Assembly (NCBI RefSeq): GCF_030732225.1 | Contig: NZ_CP132230.1 | Location: 462,001 to 526,000 of the forward strand | Origin: Streptococcus iniae | GTDB taxonomy: Bacteria; Bacillota; Bacilli; Lactobacillales; Streptococcaceae | DNA length: 64,000 nt | Direction of reading: 5' to 3' | Shown here: piece after piece, positions 1 through 9,325 of the stretch | Numbering within the stretch: position 1 is the stretch's first letter | Layout of the letters: every line of letters starts with the position of its first letter | Position numbers and translations under genes: made by a program | The notes under the pieces: generated by a model | What the model was told of the DNA's origin: nothing | The model's database searches: none | The model's input: the letters and a program-made list of their open reading frames with translations, nothing else

Positions 1-2175
1 CAAAAACAAATTCAACCAATTGTTCAAGAGATGCAAGTTAATCAATCTGAATTAATGGAAATGATGTCTAAAGTTTATAAGGAAGCAGATGCAGATGGTA
101 ATGAAGGAGAGTCTACACTTAAAAGTGCAAGGCAAACATTAGAAGAACTCCACAAGACCTTATTGAAACATCAGTCAGACATTAATGAGAATAATGAAAA
201 GTTAGAAACTTTTGTAAAAGAAGCCTTGGCTACTTATTTTGACCAGAGGCATATTGATGACGACCTAACCTTGGCAGATTTCTTAAAGAAAGAAGGCAAT
301 TCCTCTCAATCAGCTAATGCCTTTGAAAAAGCAACGGATAACATGGTCACTAAAAGTTTAACAGTTTTACCAGATAGCAATCCAGCCAATCTATATGGTA
401 TGCCATCAGAGGAATTAAGCAACATTACTTTTGATTCTGGCCTAGCTGATGCAACAGGATTAATTACGGGTCGTCGCAATAGTCTGGCAAGAGAATTAAA
501 AGAGAACTTTGATGCGCGTGAAGCTGCAAAAGCAGCAGTGGCAAACATAAACCTTCCAAGTAATAATCAGGGAGCTGGTACACAGACGTTTGCTATCTCT
601 TCAGAGTCACCACAGGTGCAAATCACATCTTGGACTGTAAATGGTGAGTCTAATCCAAGCACCATTTCATCAAATCAAGAAAACCAAATCACTGTTAATT
701 ATAACTATGTAGCTGATTCATCAAATGCTTCTACAACTACCAGTGCTTCTAAATTTACAGTAACCATTGGTCAAATGGTATCAACGGTATCAAGTGATGA
801 CAGTCAAAAACAAGAAGCTTATCGTAATGCTGAAGCAGCCTACCAAAGAAGTTTACAAAAAGTTATTGATGCCTACAACACGGCAGGATCTTTAATGAGC
901 CAATATTACCATATTGGCCAAGATGGTAAACTGAATAGTTTGACATCAGATTTCCTTAATCAAAGTGTTAAAGAACTCCTCACCAACCTACTAACTCAAA
1001 GCATTAAGGGTTACCTGACCAACCCAGATAGTGTCCAATCAGAAGGACGAATTAAGGCATTGCTTTCTGAACTAGAAAATAACCAAGAAATATTAGTGGA
1101 ACAATTAGCATCTGTTTCTACTAATAGTAGAATTGTTTCGCAAAAAATTACAGACAGTTTAGCAGAATTAGACAATCTCTTGAAAACAAGTAAGACCGTT
1201 GAGGCTAAAAATACTGAAGTTGGAAATGCTGATGAAGCAACCACAACAAGCATCCAAACACTCAGCAGCCAACTAGAAGCCTTAAAAGAAACAACAACAG
1301 GTGCTAAAGAGTTAGCTAAAAGTAATAGTGAAGAAGCCAGTCAAGTGAATACAATCTTCTCAAGCTTTAATAAGGATGTTGAGAGTGCTCAAGATACTGG
1401 TAAAAAATTATCAGCTGATGCTGGTGATTTAATGGTGGCCTTTGAAAAAGAATTGGCTAATAATGGTAATTTTGTTGATTCCTTTAGCAAGGTCTTTAAT
1501 TCTGCCTATCAAAATGGCGTGCCAAACAATGTATTGCTTGATTTCTTAGCGCAGCCGGTAACAGAAAATGCCTCATCGGTAAAAGCAACTGTTAATGTTT
1601 ACCGTCCATTTACCTGGATTCTTCTCTTAGAAGTGGTTAGCCTTTTCACTGCTTATATCTTTGCAACACAAAACCTTCTCAAAAAACTAACCAACCGTTA
1701 CACCGTTAACAAGTTCTTGGAAACAGACTTCCTTAATGTAGGCATCATTTCAGCTTTAGCCTTGATCAGCGGCCTTGTTTTAGGAACTGTTTCAAGCAAT
1801 AGTTTAAATGTGACCCGTGAATTGGTACCATCATGGACACTACTAATTGTTCTCTTTAGTTTCCTACTTGTTCATAGCCAATATTTCCTTTTGAAAAACC
1901 TAAAAGCTATTGGGATGGGGCTATCTCTTTTCATGATTATTAGCTTTGTTTACTTATCAAATGCTATCGGAACAGTGGCAACCGTCAAAGGTTTCCCTAA
2001 AATCTTAAAAAATAGCAATCCATTATCAGTTTTAGAAGGAAAATTATCAGCCTACTTTGATAGCACTTCTGTTGGCTTTACCTTCCTTGCGGGAATTGCT
2101 GTGCTGATTATTGCATTAATTGTTGCCAATATTTTTATTACCTTACGACTTGAAACAAAAGCAAAAGAACACTAA
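1..2175 (+). CDS. esaA: Type VII secretion protein EsaA, C-terminal part (5' end outside window)
   Basis: The reading frame is open from the first base, so the gene starts upstream and only about 724 C-terminal residues are seen; EsaA/YueB proteins are usually about 1000 residues. The visible part is a long polar, coiled-coil-rich extracellular region (roughly the first 520 residues, rich in Asn/Ser/Gln/Glu) followed by a C-terminal block of several membrane helices. This is the EsaA pattern: a dimeric stalk that spans the cell envelope as part of the T7SSb channel. It is followed after 8 bp by essA and then esaB, essB and essC, the canonical T7SSb order, which fixes the identity. The upstream WXG100 gene esxA, expected before esaA, is not in the window. 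Family assignment rests on topology and context. Confidence 0.9.
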   Translation, partial: QKQIQPIVQEMQVNQSELMEMMSKVYKEADADGNEGESTLKSARQTLEELHKTLLKHQSDINENNEKLETFVKEALATYFDQRHIDDDLTLADFLKKEGNSSQSANAFEKATDNMVTKSLTVLPDSNPANLYGMPSEELSNITFDSGLADATGLITGRRNSLARELKENFDAREAAKAAVANINLPSNNQGAGTQTFAISSESPQVQITSWTVNGESNPSTISSNQENQITVNYNYVADSSNASTTTSASKFTVTIGQMVSTVSSDDSQKQEAYRNAEAAYQRSLQKVIDAYNTAGSLMSQYYHIGQDGKLNSLTSDFLNQSVKELLTNLLTQSIKGYLTNPDSVQSEGRIKALLSELENNQEILVEQLASVSTNSRIVSQKITDSLAELDNLLKTSKTVEAKNTEVGNADEATTTSIQTLSSQLEALKETTTGAKELAKSNSEEASQVNTIFSSFNKDVESAQDTGKKLSADAGDLMVAFEKELANNGNFVDSFSKVFNSAYQNGVPNNVLLDFLAQPVTENASSVKATVNVYRPFTWILLLEVVSLFTAYIFATQNLLKKLTNRYTVNKFLETDFLNVGIISALALISGLVLGTVSSNSLNVTRELVPSWTLLIVLFSFLLVHSQYFLLKNLKAIGMGLSLFMIISFVYLSNAIGTVATVKGFPKILKNSNPLSVLEGKLSAYFDSTSVGFTFLAGIAVLIIALIVANIFITLRLETKAKEH

Positions 2176-2183
2176 GGAGCAAG

Positions 2184-2663
2184 ATGATGAGATTTAAAGG
2201 ACTGATGCTACAATTATTTCTCCTTCTTTTTCTCGCGTCACCTGTCTTGGCTGATGATTTAAAAGATAACACGATTCAATTTGACACCAAAAGAATTGAA
2301 ACAGAACAAGATAAGCAACAAGGAAATGAACAATCTCAATTAATCAGTGGTCTTTTTGATAAAAAAAGCAATGACAAAATGAAAGACGTTCAAAAGTCCA
2401 AAGAAAAAGCTCAAGAAAAACAAAGAGAGAGCCTGTTTCAAAAATCATCAATAAATAGTAGACAATCACAAACCAAACAGTTATTTGTTAGTCGCGACCA
2501 AGAACAAGCCAAAGCCAAATACTTAAAGAGTGATACACAGATAGAGGAAACAAGGAACTATAGACCAACTGTCCTCTATCTGACTCTTATTGTTCTTATC
2601 TTGATTGTTGCAAGTTTATTAAGCATGAAAATAAGGGAAAATGATGAAGAATACACACATTAA
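2184..2663 (+). CDS. essA: Type VII secretion protein EssA
   Basis: A 159-residue protein with an N-terminal hydrophobic signal-like segment (about residues 6-22, ending VLA before Asp-Asp), a Lys/Gln/Glu-rich extracytoplasmic middle and one C-terminal transmembrane helix (about residues 132-150). This is the small bitopic EssA architecture. EssA is a membrane component of the T7SSb machine and is required for effector export in staphylococci and streptococci. An AAGGAG SD lies just before the paired ATG codons. The 3' end overlaps esaB by 23 bp, indicating translational coupling. Confidence 0.9.
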   Translation: MMRFKGLMLQLFLLLFLASPVLADDLKDNTIQFDTKRIETEQDKQQGNEQSQLISGLFDKKSNDKMKDVQKSKEKAQEKQRESLFQKSSINSRQSQTKQLFVSRDQEQAKAKYLKSDTQIEETRNYRPTVLYLTLIVLILIVASLLSMKIRENDEEYTH

Positions 2664-2889
2664 TATCACACTTGATATGGAGGGACAATCACGTGATTTA
2701 AGGCTTCCAGTCAAGATTACTGTTAAGCAGTTGATTACGGAGTTGGATCATATTTTTAATGTGAGAAAAAACCGCCAAAAATATCAGTTGAAAGTGACAA
2801 ACAAGGGGATTTTGTTGGGAGAAAATGATCTCTTATCACAATATCCTATTACCAATGGCGATAGAATTATGATAGAGGAGAGCAAGTAA
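2641..2889 (+). CDS. esaB: Type VII secretion ubiquitin-like protein EsaB
   Basis: An 82-residue cytosolic protein with alternating hydrophobic strands and the YukD/EsaB ubiquitin-like pattern (INITLDMEG at the start, a VTNKGILLGENDLLSQYPITNGDRI region near the end). EsaB-type proteins are small cytosolic ubiquitin-fold partners of the T7SSb machine. Two start codons are adjacent (2641 and 2644). The gene overlaps essA by 23 bp and shares one base with essB (stop/start TAATG), so the three are co-translated. Confidence 0.92.
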   Translation: MMKNTHINITLDMEGQSRDLRLPVKITVKQLITELDHIFNVRKNRQKYQLKVTNKGILLGENDLLSQYPITNGDRIMIEESK

Positions 2890-4154
2890 TGGCAGAAAAT
2901 ACATTTGTATTTGAGAATCAAGATTTTAACGTTGATAAAGACAGCAACCTTTGGAAGCTGTCTTTAAAGCGTTCTGAGGTTGGGACGCAACAATTGCAAC
3001 AGTTGCAGTTGTTAGAAATTAAACACCCACTCTTAATGCCAATGACAACAGCAGTTGATGCAGATACCATCCAATTCCAATTTGAAAGTGAAGACCATGG
3101 CTTGAGTTTTGACACAATAAAGTCTCAAACTTTGGCTGAACAATTGCGCTTTGCTTTGAATGTTTTAGACTTAGAGCAGGCTCTTACTTTACCTGTTCAT
3201 TTTATCTTGCATCCAGAAAACCTCTTTTACACAAAGAATGCTACAGCCAAAATTGCCTACCGTAGTTTACCAGAAATTATGGTTCCAAGAGAATTTGGCA
3301 AAGATGAATTTCTCTATCAATACAAATGTTTCCTTTACGCTCTCTTTACAGATAATGATTTTAGTGATCTTTATAATGGTTCTATTACTGTCGTTGATGC
3401 ACCAGCTTTTTTAAAAACTCTCTATCAGATAGAGTCTCTTAGCGACATGAGACAAGCCTTGTTAGAGGATTATAAAGCAAAACAAGAAGAAGAAGAACAT
3501 ACTTTAATCAAGGTTTCTAAAATCAAGCACAAGGTATACAAACAAGCGACAATCTGGTTAGGTGCCTTGTCAGCTGTCTTTGTGATTCCATTAGTCTATC
3601 TTGTCTTTATTCATAACCCTTTCAAAGAAAAAATGCTTGAAGCAGATACTTCTTACATTAAAGTTGACTACAATCAAGTCATTGATAAATTGGAAAATGT
3701 AACATTAGCACGCTTGCCTTACACTCAAAAATACGAACTCGCCTATTCTTACATTCACGGCATGTCATTTTCAGATGATCAAAGAGATGTCATTTTAAAT
3801 AATGTTACTTTAAAAACAGATGAGCTCTATCTTGATTACTGGATTAATATTGGTCGTGGCTTCCATGATGATGCTATTGATGCGGCTAAACGTTTGGATG
3901 ATTCTGACTTGATTATCTATGCTCTTGTGCAAAAAATGGATCAAGTACGTAAAGATAATAGCTTGTCAGGAACAGACAGAGAAAGTCAATTATCTGAATT
4001 ACAGAGTCAATATGACAAATACTGGAAAGACCGTAAGACAAATTTAACAGAAGAAAAACAAAAGTCAGACAGTCAAAGTACTGACAAAAGTGGTGCAGAG
4101 TCTTCTACTGCAGCAACTTCTTCTACAAGCTCAAGCAGTTCAGACAGTAAGTAG
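2889..4154 (+). CDS. essB: Type VII secretion pseudokinase-like membrane protein EssB
   Basis: A 421-residue EssB/YukC protein. The cytosolic N-terminal half (about 1-215) is the pseudokinase-like domain, one transmembrane helix follows (about 220-240, in the segment LGALSAVFVIPLVYLVF), then an extracellular helical domain. The last 40 residues are a Ser/Thr/Lys-rich low-complexity tail. EssB is a core membrane subunit of T7SSb that contacts EssC. The start codon overlaps the esaB stop. Length and topology match the family. Confidence 0.93.
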   Translation: MAENTFVFENQDFNVDKDSNLWKLSLKRSEVGTQQLQQLQLLEIKHPLLMPMTTAVDADTIQFQFESEDHGLSFDTIKSQTLAEQLRFALNVLDLEQALTLPVHFILHPENLFYTKNATAKIAYRSLPEIMVPREFGKDEFLYQYKCFLYALFTDNDFSDLYNGSITVVDAPAFLKTLYQIESLSDMRQALLEDYKAKQEEEEHTLIKVSKIKHKVYKQATIWLGALSAVFVIPLVYLVFIHNPFKEKMLEADTSYIKVDYNQVIDKLENVTLARLPYTQKYELAYSYIHGMSFSDDQRDVILNNVTLKTDELYLDYWINIGRGFHDDAIDAAKRLDDSDLIIYALVQKMDQVRKDNSLSGTDRESQLSELQSQYDKYWKDRKTNLTEEKQKSDSQSTDKSGAESSTAATSSTSSSSSDSK

Positions 4155-4161
4155 GTGACCT

Positions 4162-7100
4162 ATGCTCCTTGTATCTTATTATAAACAGTTTAGATATGAC
4201 TTTAGAGTTGAAAATGGTAAGTCAGTGACTATTTCTTCGCAAGTAAAGTCAGTTATTCCAATTGGAAATGAGATTTCAGATATTCACATTTCCAACCAAG
4301 ATGATCTTCTTACCTATACTTATAATGGTCAGACAAAACCACTTACCAGCGGCAGTCTTATAGAAGGTATTCGTTTTTACGTGGTTAAAGAAGACATCAA
4401 AATCTACACGCCGCTTGACCAAACCAGTATTTCCTTTGGCCATAAAAAAGGCTATGACCTTCTTTTTAGTCCCCAAAGTCCAAATTTTCTCATCACTAAA
4501 GTTGAAGACAAGTGGTTTTTAAGCCTTTTTGAGGGAGAATGTTACCTTAACAATCAAAAATTAGAAGAAGCCGAAAGCCTTGAGCTGGGCTTGGGTGATG
4601 AACTAAGCTTTCAGGAAATGACGGTAAAAGTTTTTCCACAAGAAATTCTAGTTTGGGGGAATTCAGATTACCAAACCCATTTAACTGAGAAAAGTTCATC
4701 TGACTATGCTTATTATCCAGGTTACCCAGATTTTCACCGTTCACCACGTCTTATTTACCGCGCCAGCGAAGATAAAATAACAGTTAACGCGCCAGCTAAT
4801 GAGCCCAATAAACCAAAAGATGAGCTCATTAAATTGATTATCCCACCATTGGTCATGATTTCAGTTTCAGTTTTGATTTCCATCTTTAGACCTCGCGGGC
4901 TTTATATCCTAGCAACCATGTCAATGGCCTTGGTAACTATTATCTTTTCAGTCACAGGTTACTTCAAAAATCGCAAACAGTACAAAATTGACCTGCAAGA
5001 CCGTATTGATAATTACCATGATTACCTGTCTGATAAGTCTATTGAATTAAATGAATTGGCAAGAAATCAAAAACAAGGGCAATTTTACCACTACCCAACT
5101 GTTGATAAATTGACAGAAATGGCTACTCGCTACAACCATCGTATCTATGAAAAAACACCACTGCATTTTGATTTTCTTTACTACAGATTAGGTTTGGGAC
5201 AAGTTCCAACTGCCTATGATATCCGTTATTCACAACCCGAGCGTTCTGGTAAAAAGGATCCATTGGAACATGAAGGCTACAAGCTTTACGAGGATAATCG
5301 TACCATTGATGATATGCCAATTGTTGCTAACCTCTCTCATGGGCCTGTCGGCTATATCGGTCCCCGTGGCTTGGTATTAGAACAGCTCCAATTAATGGTA
5401 AATCAACTCGCATTTTTCCATTCTTACCATGATGTGCAATTCATTACAGTTGTCCCAGAAGAAGAAATGGATAAATGGTCATGGATGCGTTGGCTACCAC
5501 ATGCAACCTTGCAAGGAATGAACGTTCGTGGTTTTGTCTACAATCAACGAAGCCGTGATCAAGTGCTCAACAGCCTCAATCAGATTTTAAAATTGAGACG
5601 TGCACAACGCGAGGATAAATCAGCCAAAGAAGGTACGCTTTTTAGTCCCCATTATGTGGTTATTGTTACCGATGAAAAGTTGATTTTAGACCACGTTATA
5701 ATGGAATTCTTCACAGAAGACCCAACATACCTTGGTTGCTCCCTCATCTTTGTCCAAGATGTCATGTCTAGTTTGTCAGAAAATATTAAAACCATTATTA
5801 ACATCAAAGACAGAAATATCGGTCAATTGGTTATGGAAGAAGGGGAACTTAAAGAAACCGACTTTGAGTTGGACCATTTCCCAGAAAACTATGATAAAGA
5901 GAAAATATCACGCCGTCTAGCTCCCCTCAATCACTTACAAAATCTGAAGTCTTCCATCCCTGAAGCTGTTACCTTTATGGAAATGTATGGAGCAGAAGAC
6001 TTTACAGACCTTAAGGTTGAGCAACGTTGGGAAAGCCATGCCCCTTATAAGAGCCTATCAGTTCCTCTTGGTTTGCGTGGTCAAGACGATATTGTCTACC
6101 TCAATTTACATGAAAAAGCGCACGGCCCCCATGGTCTGGTTGCAGGGACAACCGGCTCAGGAAAATCAGAAATTATCCAATCTTACATTTTATCCCTAGC
6201 TGTTAACTTCCACCCGCATGATGTGGCCTTTCTCTTGATTGACTACAAGGGTGGTGGAATGGCTAACCTCTTTAAAAACCTGCCACATTTACTGGGAACC
6301 ATCACTAACCTAGATGGTGCGCAATCCATGCGTGCCCTTGTTTCGATCAATGCGGAATTGAAACGCCGTCAACGCCTCTTCTCAGAAAATGATGTTAACC
6401 ACATCAACCAGTATCAGAAGAAATTTAAACTTGGCGAAGTGACAGAGCCAATGCCTCATCTCTTCTTAATCTCTGATGAGTTTGCAGAATTGAAGTCCAA
6501 CCAACCTGAGTTTATGAAGGAGCTAGTTTCAACAGCACGTATCGGGCGTTCTCTAGGGATTCACTTAATCCTTGCGACTCAAAAACCATCTGGTGTAGTT
6601 GATGACCAAATCTGGTCCAACTCCCGTTTCAAGTTGGCTCTGAAAGTAGCAGACCGTAGTGACTCTATGGAAATGCTTCATACCCCAGATGCCGCAGAAA
6701 TCACCCAAGCAGGTCGTGCCTACTTGCAGGTCGGCAATAACGAAGTCTATGAACTCTTCCAATCAGCCTGGTCAGGAGCTGATTACCAGCCAGAGAAAGA
6801 CGACCAAGGGATTGAAGATCACACCATTTATGCCATCAATGATTTGGGCCAATATGAGATCCTCAACGAAGACTTGTCCGGCTTAGACCAAGCAGAAAAC
6901 ATCAAAGAAGTTCCTACAGAACTGGATGCTATTGTGGATAACATCAAAACCTTAACCCAAGAATTGGGCATCGCAGCCTTACCACAACCGTGGTTGCCAC
7001 CATTAGCTAGCCAGATTGCTGTTACAGATTTACGTCAGGAAGAATCAAAAGACCTCTGGAATCAAGCCCCTTCTTACAAAGCCTTACTTGGCTTCATGGA

Positions 7101-8571
7101 TATTCCAAGTCGCCAAGCACAAGAGTTAACTTATCATGACTTTGATGAAGATGGTCATTTTGCAGTCTTTGCAGGACCAAGCATGGGTAAATCAACAGCC
7201 CTTCAAACAGTTACCATGGACTTAGTCCGTCACAACAGTCCGGAATTCTTGCATTTTTACCTCTTTGATTTTGGAACGAACGGTCTCTTACCATTAAGAC
7301 GTTTGCCACACGTTGCAGACTTCTTTACCATTGATGACGAAGAAAAAATCACGAAATTTATCACACGCATCAAAGCAGAAATGGCTAGTCGTAAAAAGGC
7401 ACTTAGCCGTTATAATGTCGCGTCAGCCAAACTTTACCGTCAGGTAAGTGGTGAAACCATGCCTCAAATCATCTTGATGATTGATAACTATGAGGGGCTT
7501 CGGGAAGCTCAAAACTTGGCTAACTTGGAAGCGACTTTCCAAAATATCTCCCGTGATGGTTCTGCTTTAGGGATTAGTCTTGTACTTTCAGCAGGGCGCA
7601 TGGCAGCTTTACGCTCATCACTGATTGCCAACTTAAAAGAACGTCTGGTCTTGAAATTGACAGACGATTCTGAAACACGGACCTTGCTTGGTCGTCACCA
7701 ACACATCATGGAAGATCTACCAGGCCGTGGCCTTATCAAACGTGATGAGATAGATGTGATACAAGTTGCGCTACCAACAGAAGGCACCGAAACCTATGAC
7801 ATCATCAGCAACATCCAAACTGAAAGTGATGCCATGAATGAAGCTTGGACAGGACCAAGACCAAAAGCCATCCCAATTGTGCCGGAAGAATTGACCTATG
7901 AAGACTTTATGGCTAAAGCAAGTGTTCAAGAGGATTTAAACAATCATCGTCTACCACTTGGCCTTGAAATGGTTGATGTTGAAAGCTATAGTTTACCGCT
8001 GAATAAGTTTAAGCATCTGCTTTACATGTCTGACTCTGACGAAGGACTTGAGACCTTGAGTGCACATCTCTTGAAAACCATGCTTGAAGTACCTAACTAC
8101 CATCTCATGATCATCGATGCACTTGGAGAATTTGAGGCCTATCAAGGCCAGGTTAAGACTTATGTTGGTGCGGACATGATTAGTGATATGGCAGATCAGT
8201 TGTGTTATGAATTGGAACAGCGCAAAGATAAGGTTGAAAAGACAGACTGGTTTATCTATATCCCAGACTTTGAAAGCTTTGTGGTAAAAACAGCTCTTAA
8301 ATTAGAACAAATTCAAGCTTTACTAGAAGAAGGACCAAAGTTAGGCCTCCACTTAATTATCGGCTCTTCCTACACCTATGTTGGGACGAAAATTGATCCG
8401 GTATTGAAATATGTTCGAACAAACACACAAGAAGTTTTGTTAGGGATGCGCCTCATGGACCAAACTTTCCTTGAAAAGGTGTATAATAGTAAGGAAGTTC
8501 GTCCAGCTAAGGATGAAGCTTATATTCATAATAGAAAAACTTATCAAAAATTGAAATTAAGTATCGATTAG
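4162..8571 (+). CDS. essC: Type VII secretion FtsK/SpoIIIE ATPase EssC
   Basis: A 1469-residue protein matching EssC. The N-terminal ~190 residues form the two FHA-like domains, followed by two membrane helices (about residues 225-270). Then come tandem FtsK/SpoIIIE ATPase domains: a full Walker A, GTTGSGKSE, near residue 665; a Walker B-like LLIDYKGGGM shortly after; a second P-loop, GPSMGKST, near residue 1005; and a degenerate third domain at the C-terminus. EssC is the motor and substrate receptor of T7SSb. In staphylococci its C-terminal part varies with the effector set encoded just downstream, and here effector genes begin 12 bp after the stop. Confidence 0.96.
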   Translation: MLLVSYYKQFRYDFRVENGKSVTISSQVKSVIPIGNEISDIHISNQDDLLTYTYNGQTKPLTSGSLIEGIRFYVVKEDIKIYTPLDQTSISFGHKKGYDLLFSPQSPNFLITKVEDKWFLSLFEGECYLNNQKLEEAESLELGLGDELSFQEMTVKVFPQEILVWGNSDYQTHLTEKSSSDYAYYPGYPDFHRSPRLIYRASEDKITVNAPANEPNKPKDELIKLIIPPLVMISVSVLISIFRPRGLYILATMSMALVTIIFSVTGYFKNRKQYKIDLQDRIDNYHDYLSDKSIELNELARNQKQGQFYHYPTVDKLTEMATRYNHRIYEKTPLHFDFLYYRLGLGQVPTAYDIRYSQPERSGKKDPLEHEGYKLYEDNRTIDDMPIVANLSHGPVGYIGPRGLVLEQLQLMVNQLAFFHSYHDVQFITVVPEEEMDKWSWMRWLPHATLQGMNVRGFVYNQRSRDQVLNSLNQILKLRRAQREDKSAKEGTLFSPHYVVIVTDEKLILDHVIMEFFTEDPTYLGCSLIFVQDVMSSLSENIKTIINIKDRNIGQLVMEEGELKETDFELDHFPENYDKEKISRRLAPLNHLQNLKSSIPEAVTFMEMYGAEDFTDLKVEQRWESHAPYKSLSVPLGLRGQDDIVYLNLHEKAHGPHGLVAGTTGSGKSEIIQSYILSLAVNFHPHDVAFLLIDYKGGGMANLFKNLPHLLGTITNLDGAQSMRALVSINAELKRRQRLFSENDVNHINQYQKKFKLGEVTEPMPHLFLISDEFAELKSNQPEFMKELVSTARIGRSLGIHLILATQKPSGVVDDQIWSNSRFKLALKVADRSDSMEMLHTPDAAEITQAGRAYLQVGNNEVYELFQSAWSGADYQPEKDDQGIEDHTIYAINDLGQYEILNEDLSGLDQAENIKEVPTELDAIVDNIKTLTQELGIAALPQPWLPPLASQIAVTDLRQEESKDLWNQAPSYKALLGFMDIPSRQAQELTYHDFDEDGHFAVFAGPSMGKSTALQTVTMDLVRHNSPEFLHFYLFDFGTNGLLPLRRLPHVADFFTIDDEEKITKFITRIKAEMASRKKALSRYNVASAKLYRQVSGETMPQIILMIDNYEGLREAQNLANLEATFQNISRDGSALGISLVLSAGRMAALRSSLIANLKERLVLKLTDDSETRTLLGRHQHIMEDLPGRGLIKRDEIDVIQVALPTEGTETYDIISNIQTESDAMNEAWTGPRPKAIPIVPEELTYEDFMAKASVQEDLNNHRLPLGLEMVDVESYSLPLNKFKHLLYMSDSDEGLETLSAHLLKTMLEVPNYHLMIIDALGEFEAYQGQVKTYVGADMISDMADQLCYELEQRKDKVEKTDWFIYIPDFESFVVKTALKLEQIQALLEEGPKLGLHLIIGSSYTYVGTKIDPVLKYVRTNTQEVLLGMRLMDQTFLEKVYNSKEVRPAKDEAYIHNRKTYQKLKLSID

Positions 8572-8583
8572 AAGGGAGAGAAG

Positions 8584-8934
8584 ATGGCAAAAATACAAAG
8601 TGACGCCTCAGTCGCCAGCAGCCTAGCAACGGGGATTCAATCAGGGGCAAGTGGGATAACAGCTGTAACAGCCCCAACTAAAGACAGCAGTAGTGATTAT
8701 TCTGGAAATACTGATGCAGCAAGTCATATTGATAATGAGTTAATGTATAGTGGTCAAATTGCTGGAAAAATTAATGAGTTTATTGGGCTTATTCATTCGA
8801 CAGCCAGTGAATTTGAAGCAATGGACCAAAAGCTAAACCAAGAAATAGCTTCTAACACCAAAAATACACTAGCTGCTACTGAATCTCCTATTATAAGTAA
8901 TCCTGATTTTCAACCTAAATATGGATTATTTTAA
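8584..8934 (+). CDS. LXG-associated small helical protein (DUF3130/TIGR04197, Lap1-type)
   Basis: A 116-residue Ala/Ser-rich protein without signal peptide. Its C-terminal helical part contains EFEAMDQKL, fitting the FxxxD export motif of DUF3130 (TIGR04197) proteins. These are WXG100-like partners that bind the LXG domain and are needed for toxin export (Lap1-type targeting factors described in Streptococcus intermedius). It lies between essC and a DUF3958-like gene plus an LXG toxin gene, the arrangement typical of such modules. SD AGAAGGGAGAG precedes the ATG. Family assignment rests on motif, size and position. Confidence 0.8.
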   Translation: MAKIQSDASVASSLATGIQSGASGITAVTAPTKDSSSDYSGNTDAASHIDNELMYSGQIAGKINEFIGLIHSTASEFEAMDQKLNQEIASNTKNTLAATESPIISNPDFQPKYGLF

Positions 8935-8947
8935 ATAGGAGAATAAT

Positions 8948-9325
8948 ATGACAGAGAGAACACTGAGTGATATTGAGAGTGATGAACGCCTTTTAAAAGA
9001 GAAGTTAGAATCATCACAGGCTTATAAAAGGAAACTCCAGACATTAAAAGACGATATTATGGAGTTACAGTTGGATTTTCTACATTCGTTAAAATTAGGT
9101 GATGCCTATTTAACAGAACCTTATGAGTTTGAAGAAAATAATGATTTTATTCAACGTGTTAATAATGATGCTGTTCTTTTAGAAGAAAGTTATGACAAAA
9201 GGCTTGAGAAAGTGTCTCAGGAAATCGTTGAACATGAAAATGCTTTAGATAACTTGTACTATGAAAGACAAGTCTTAAATCAGAAAGAAAAGCAAGAGAA
9301 AGGAGGAAAGAATGGTCAAAGTTAG
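8948..9325 (+). CDS. LXG-associated coiled-coil protein (DUF3958-like, Lap2-type)
   Basis: A 125-residue highly charged, Glu/Lys/Leu-rich protein that should be almost entirely helical, with no signal peptide and no membrane segment. Size, composition and position match the second LXG-associated targeting factor (DUF3958), which pairs with the DUF3130 protein and the LXG domain of the toxin before export. Its end overlaps the LXG toxin start by 14 bp, and its last codons contain the toxin's SD (AAAGGAGG), so the two are translationally coupled. Confidence 0.75.
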   Translation: MTERTLSDIESDERLLKEKLESSQAYKRKLQTLKDDIMELQLDFLHSLKLGDAYLTEPYEFEENNDFIQRVNNDAVLLEESYDKRLEKVSQEIVEHENALDNLYYERQVLNQKEKQEKGGKNGQS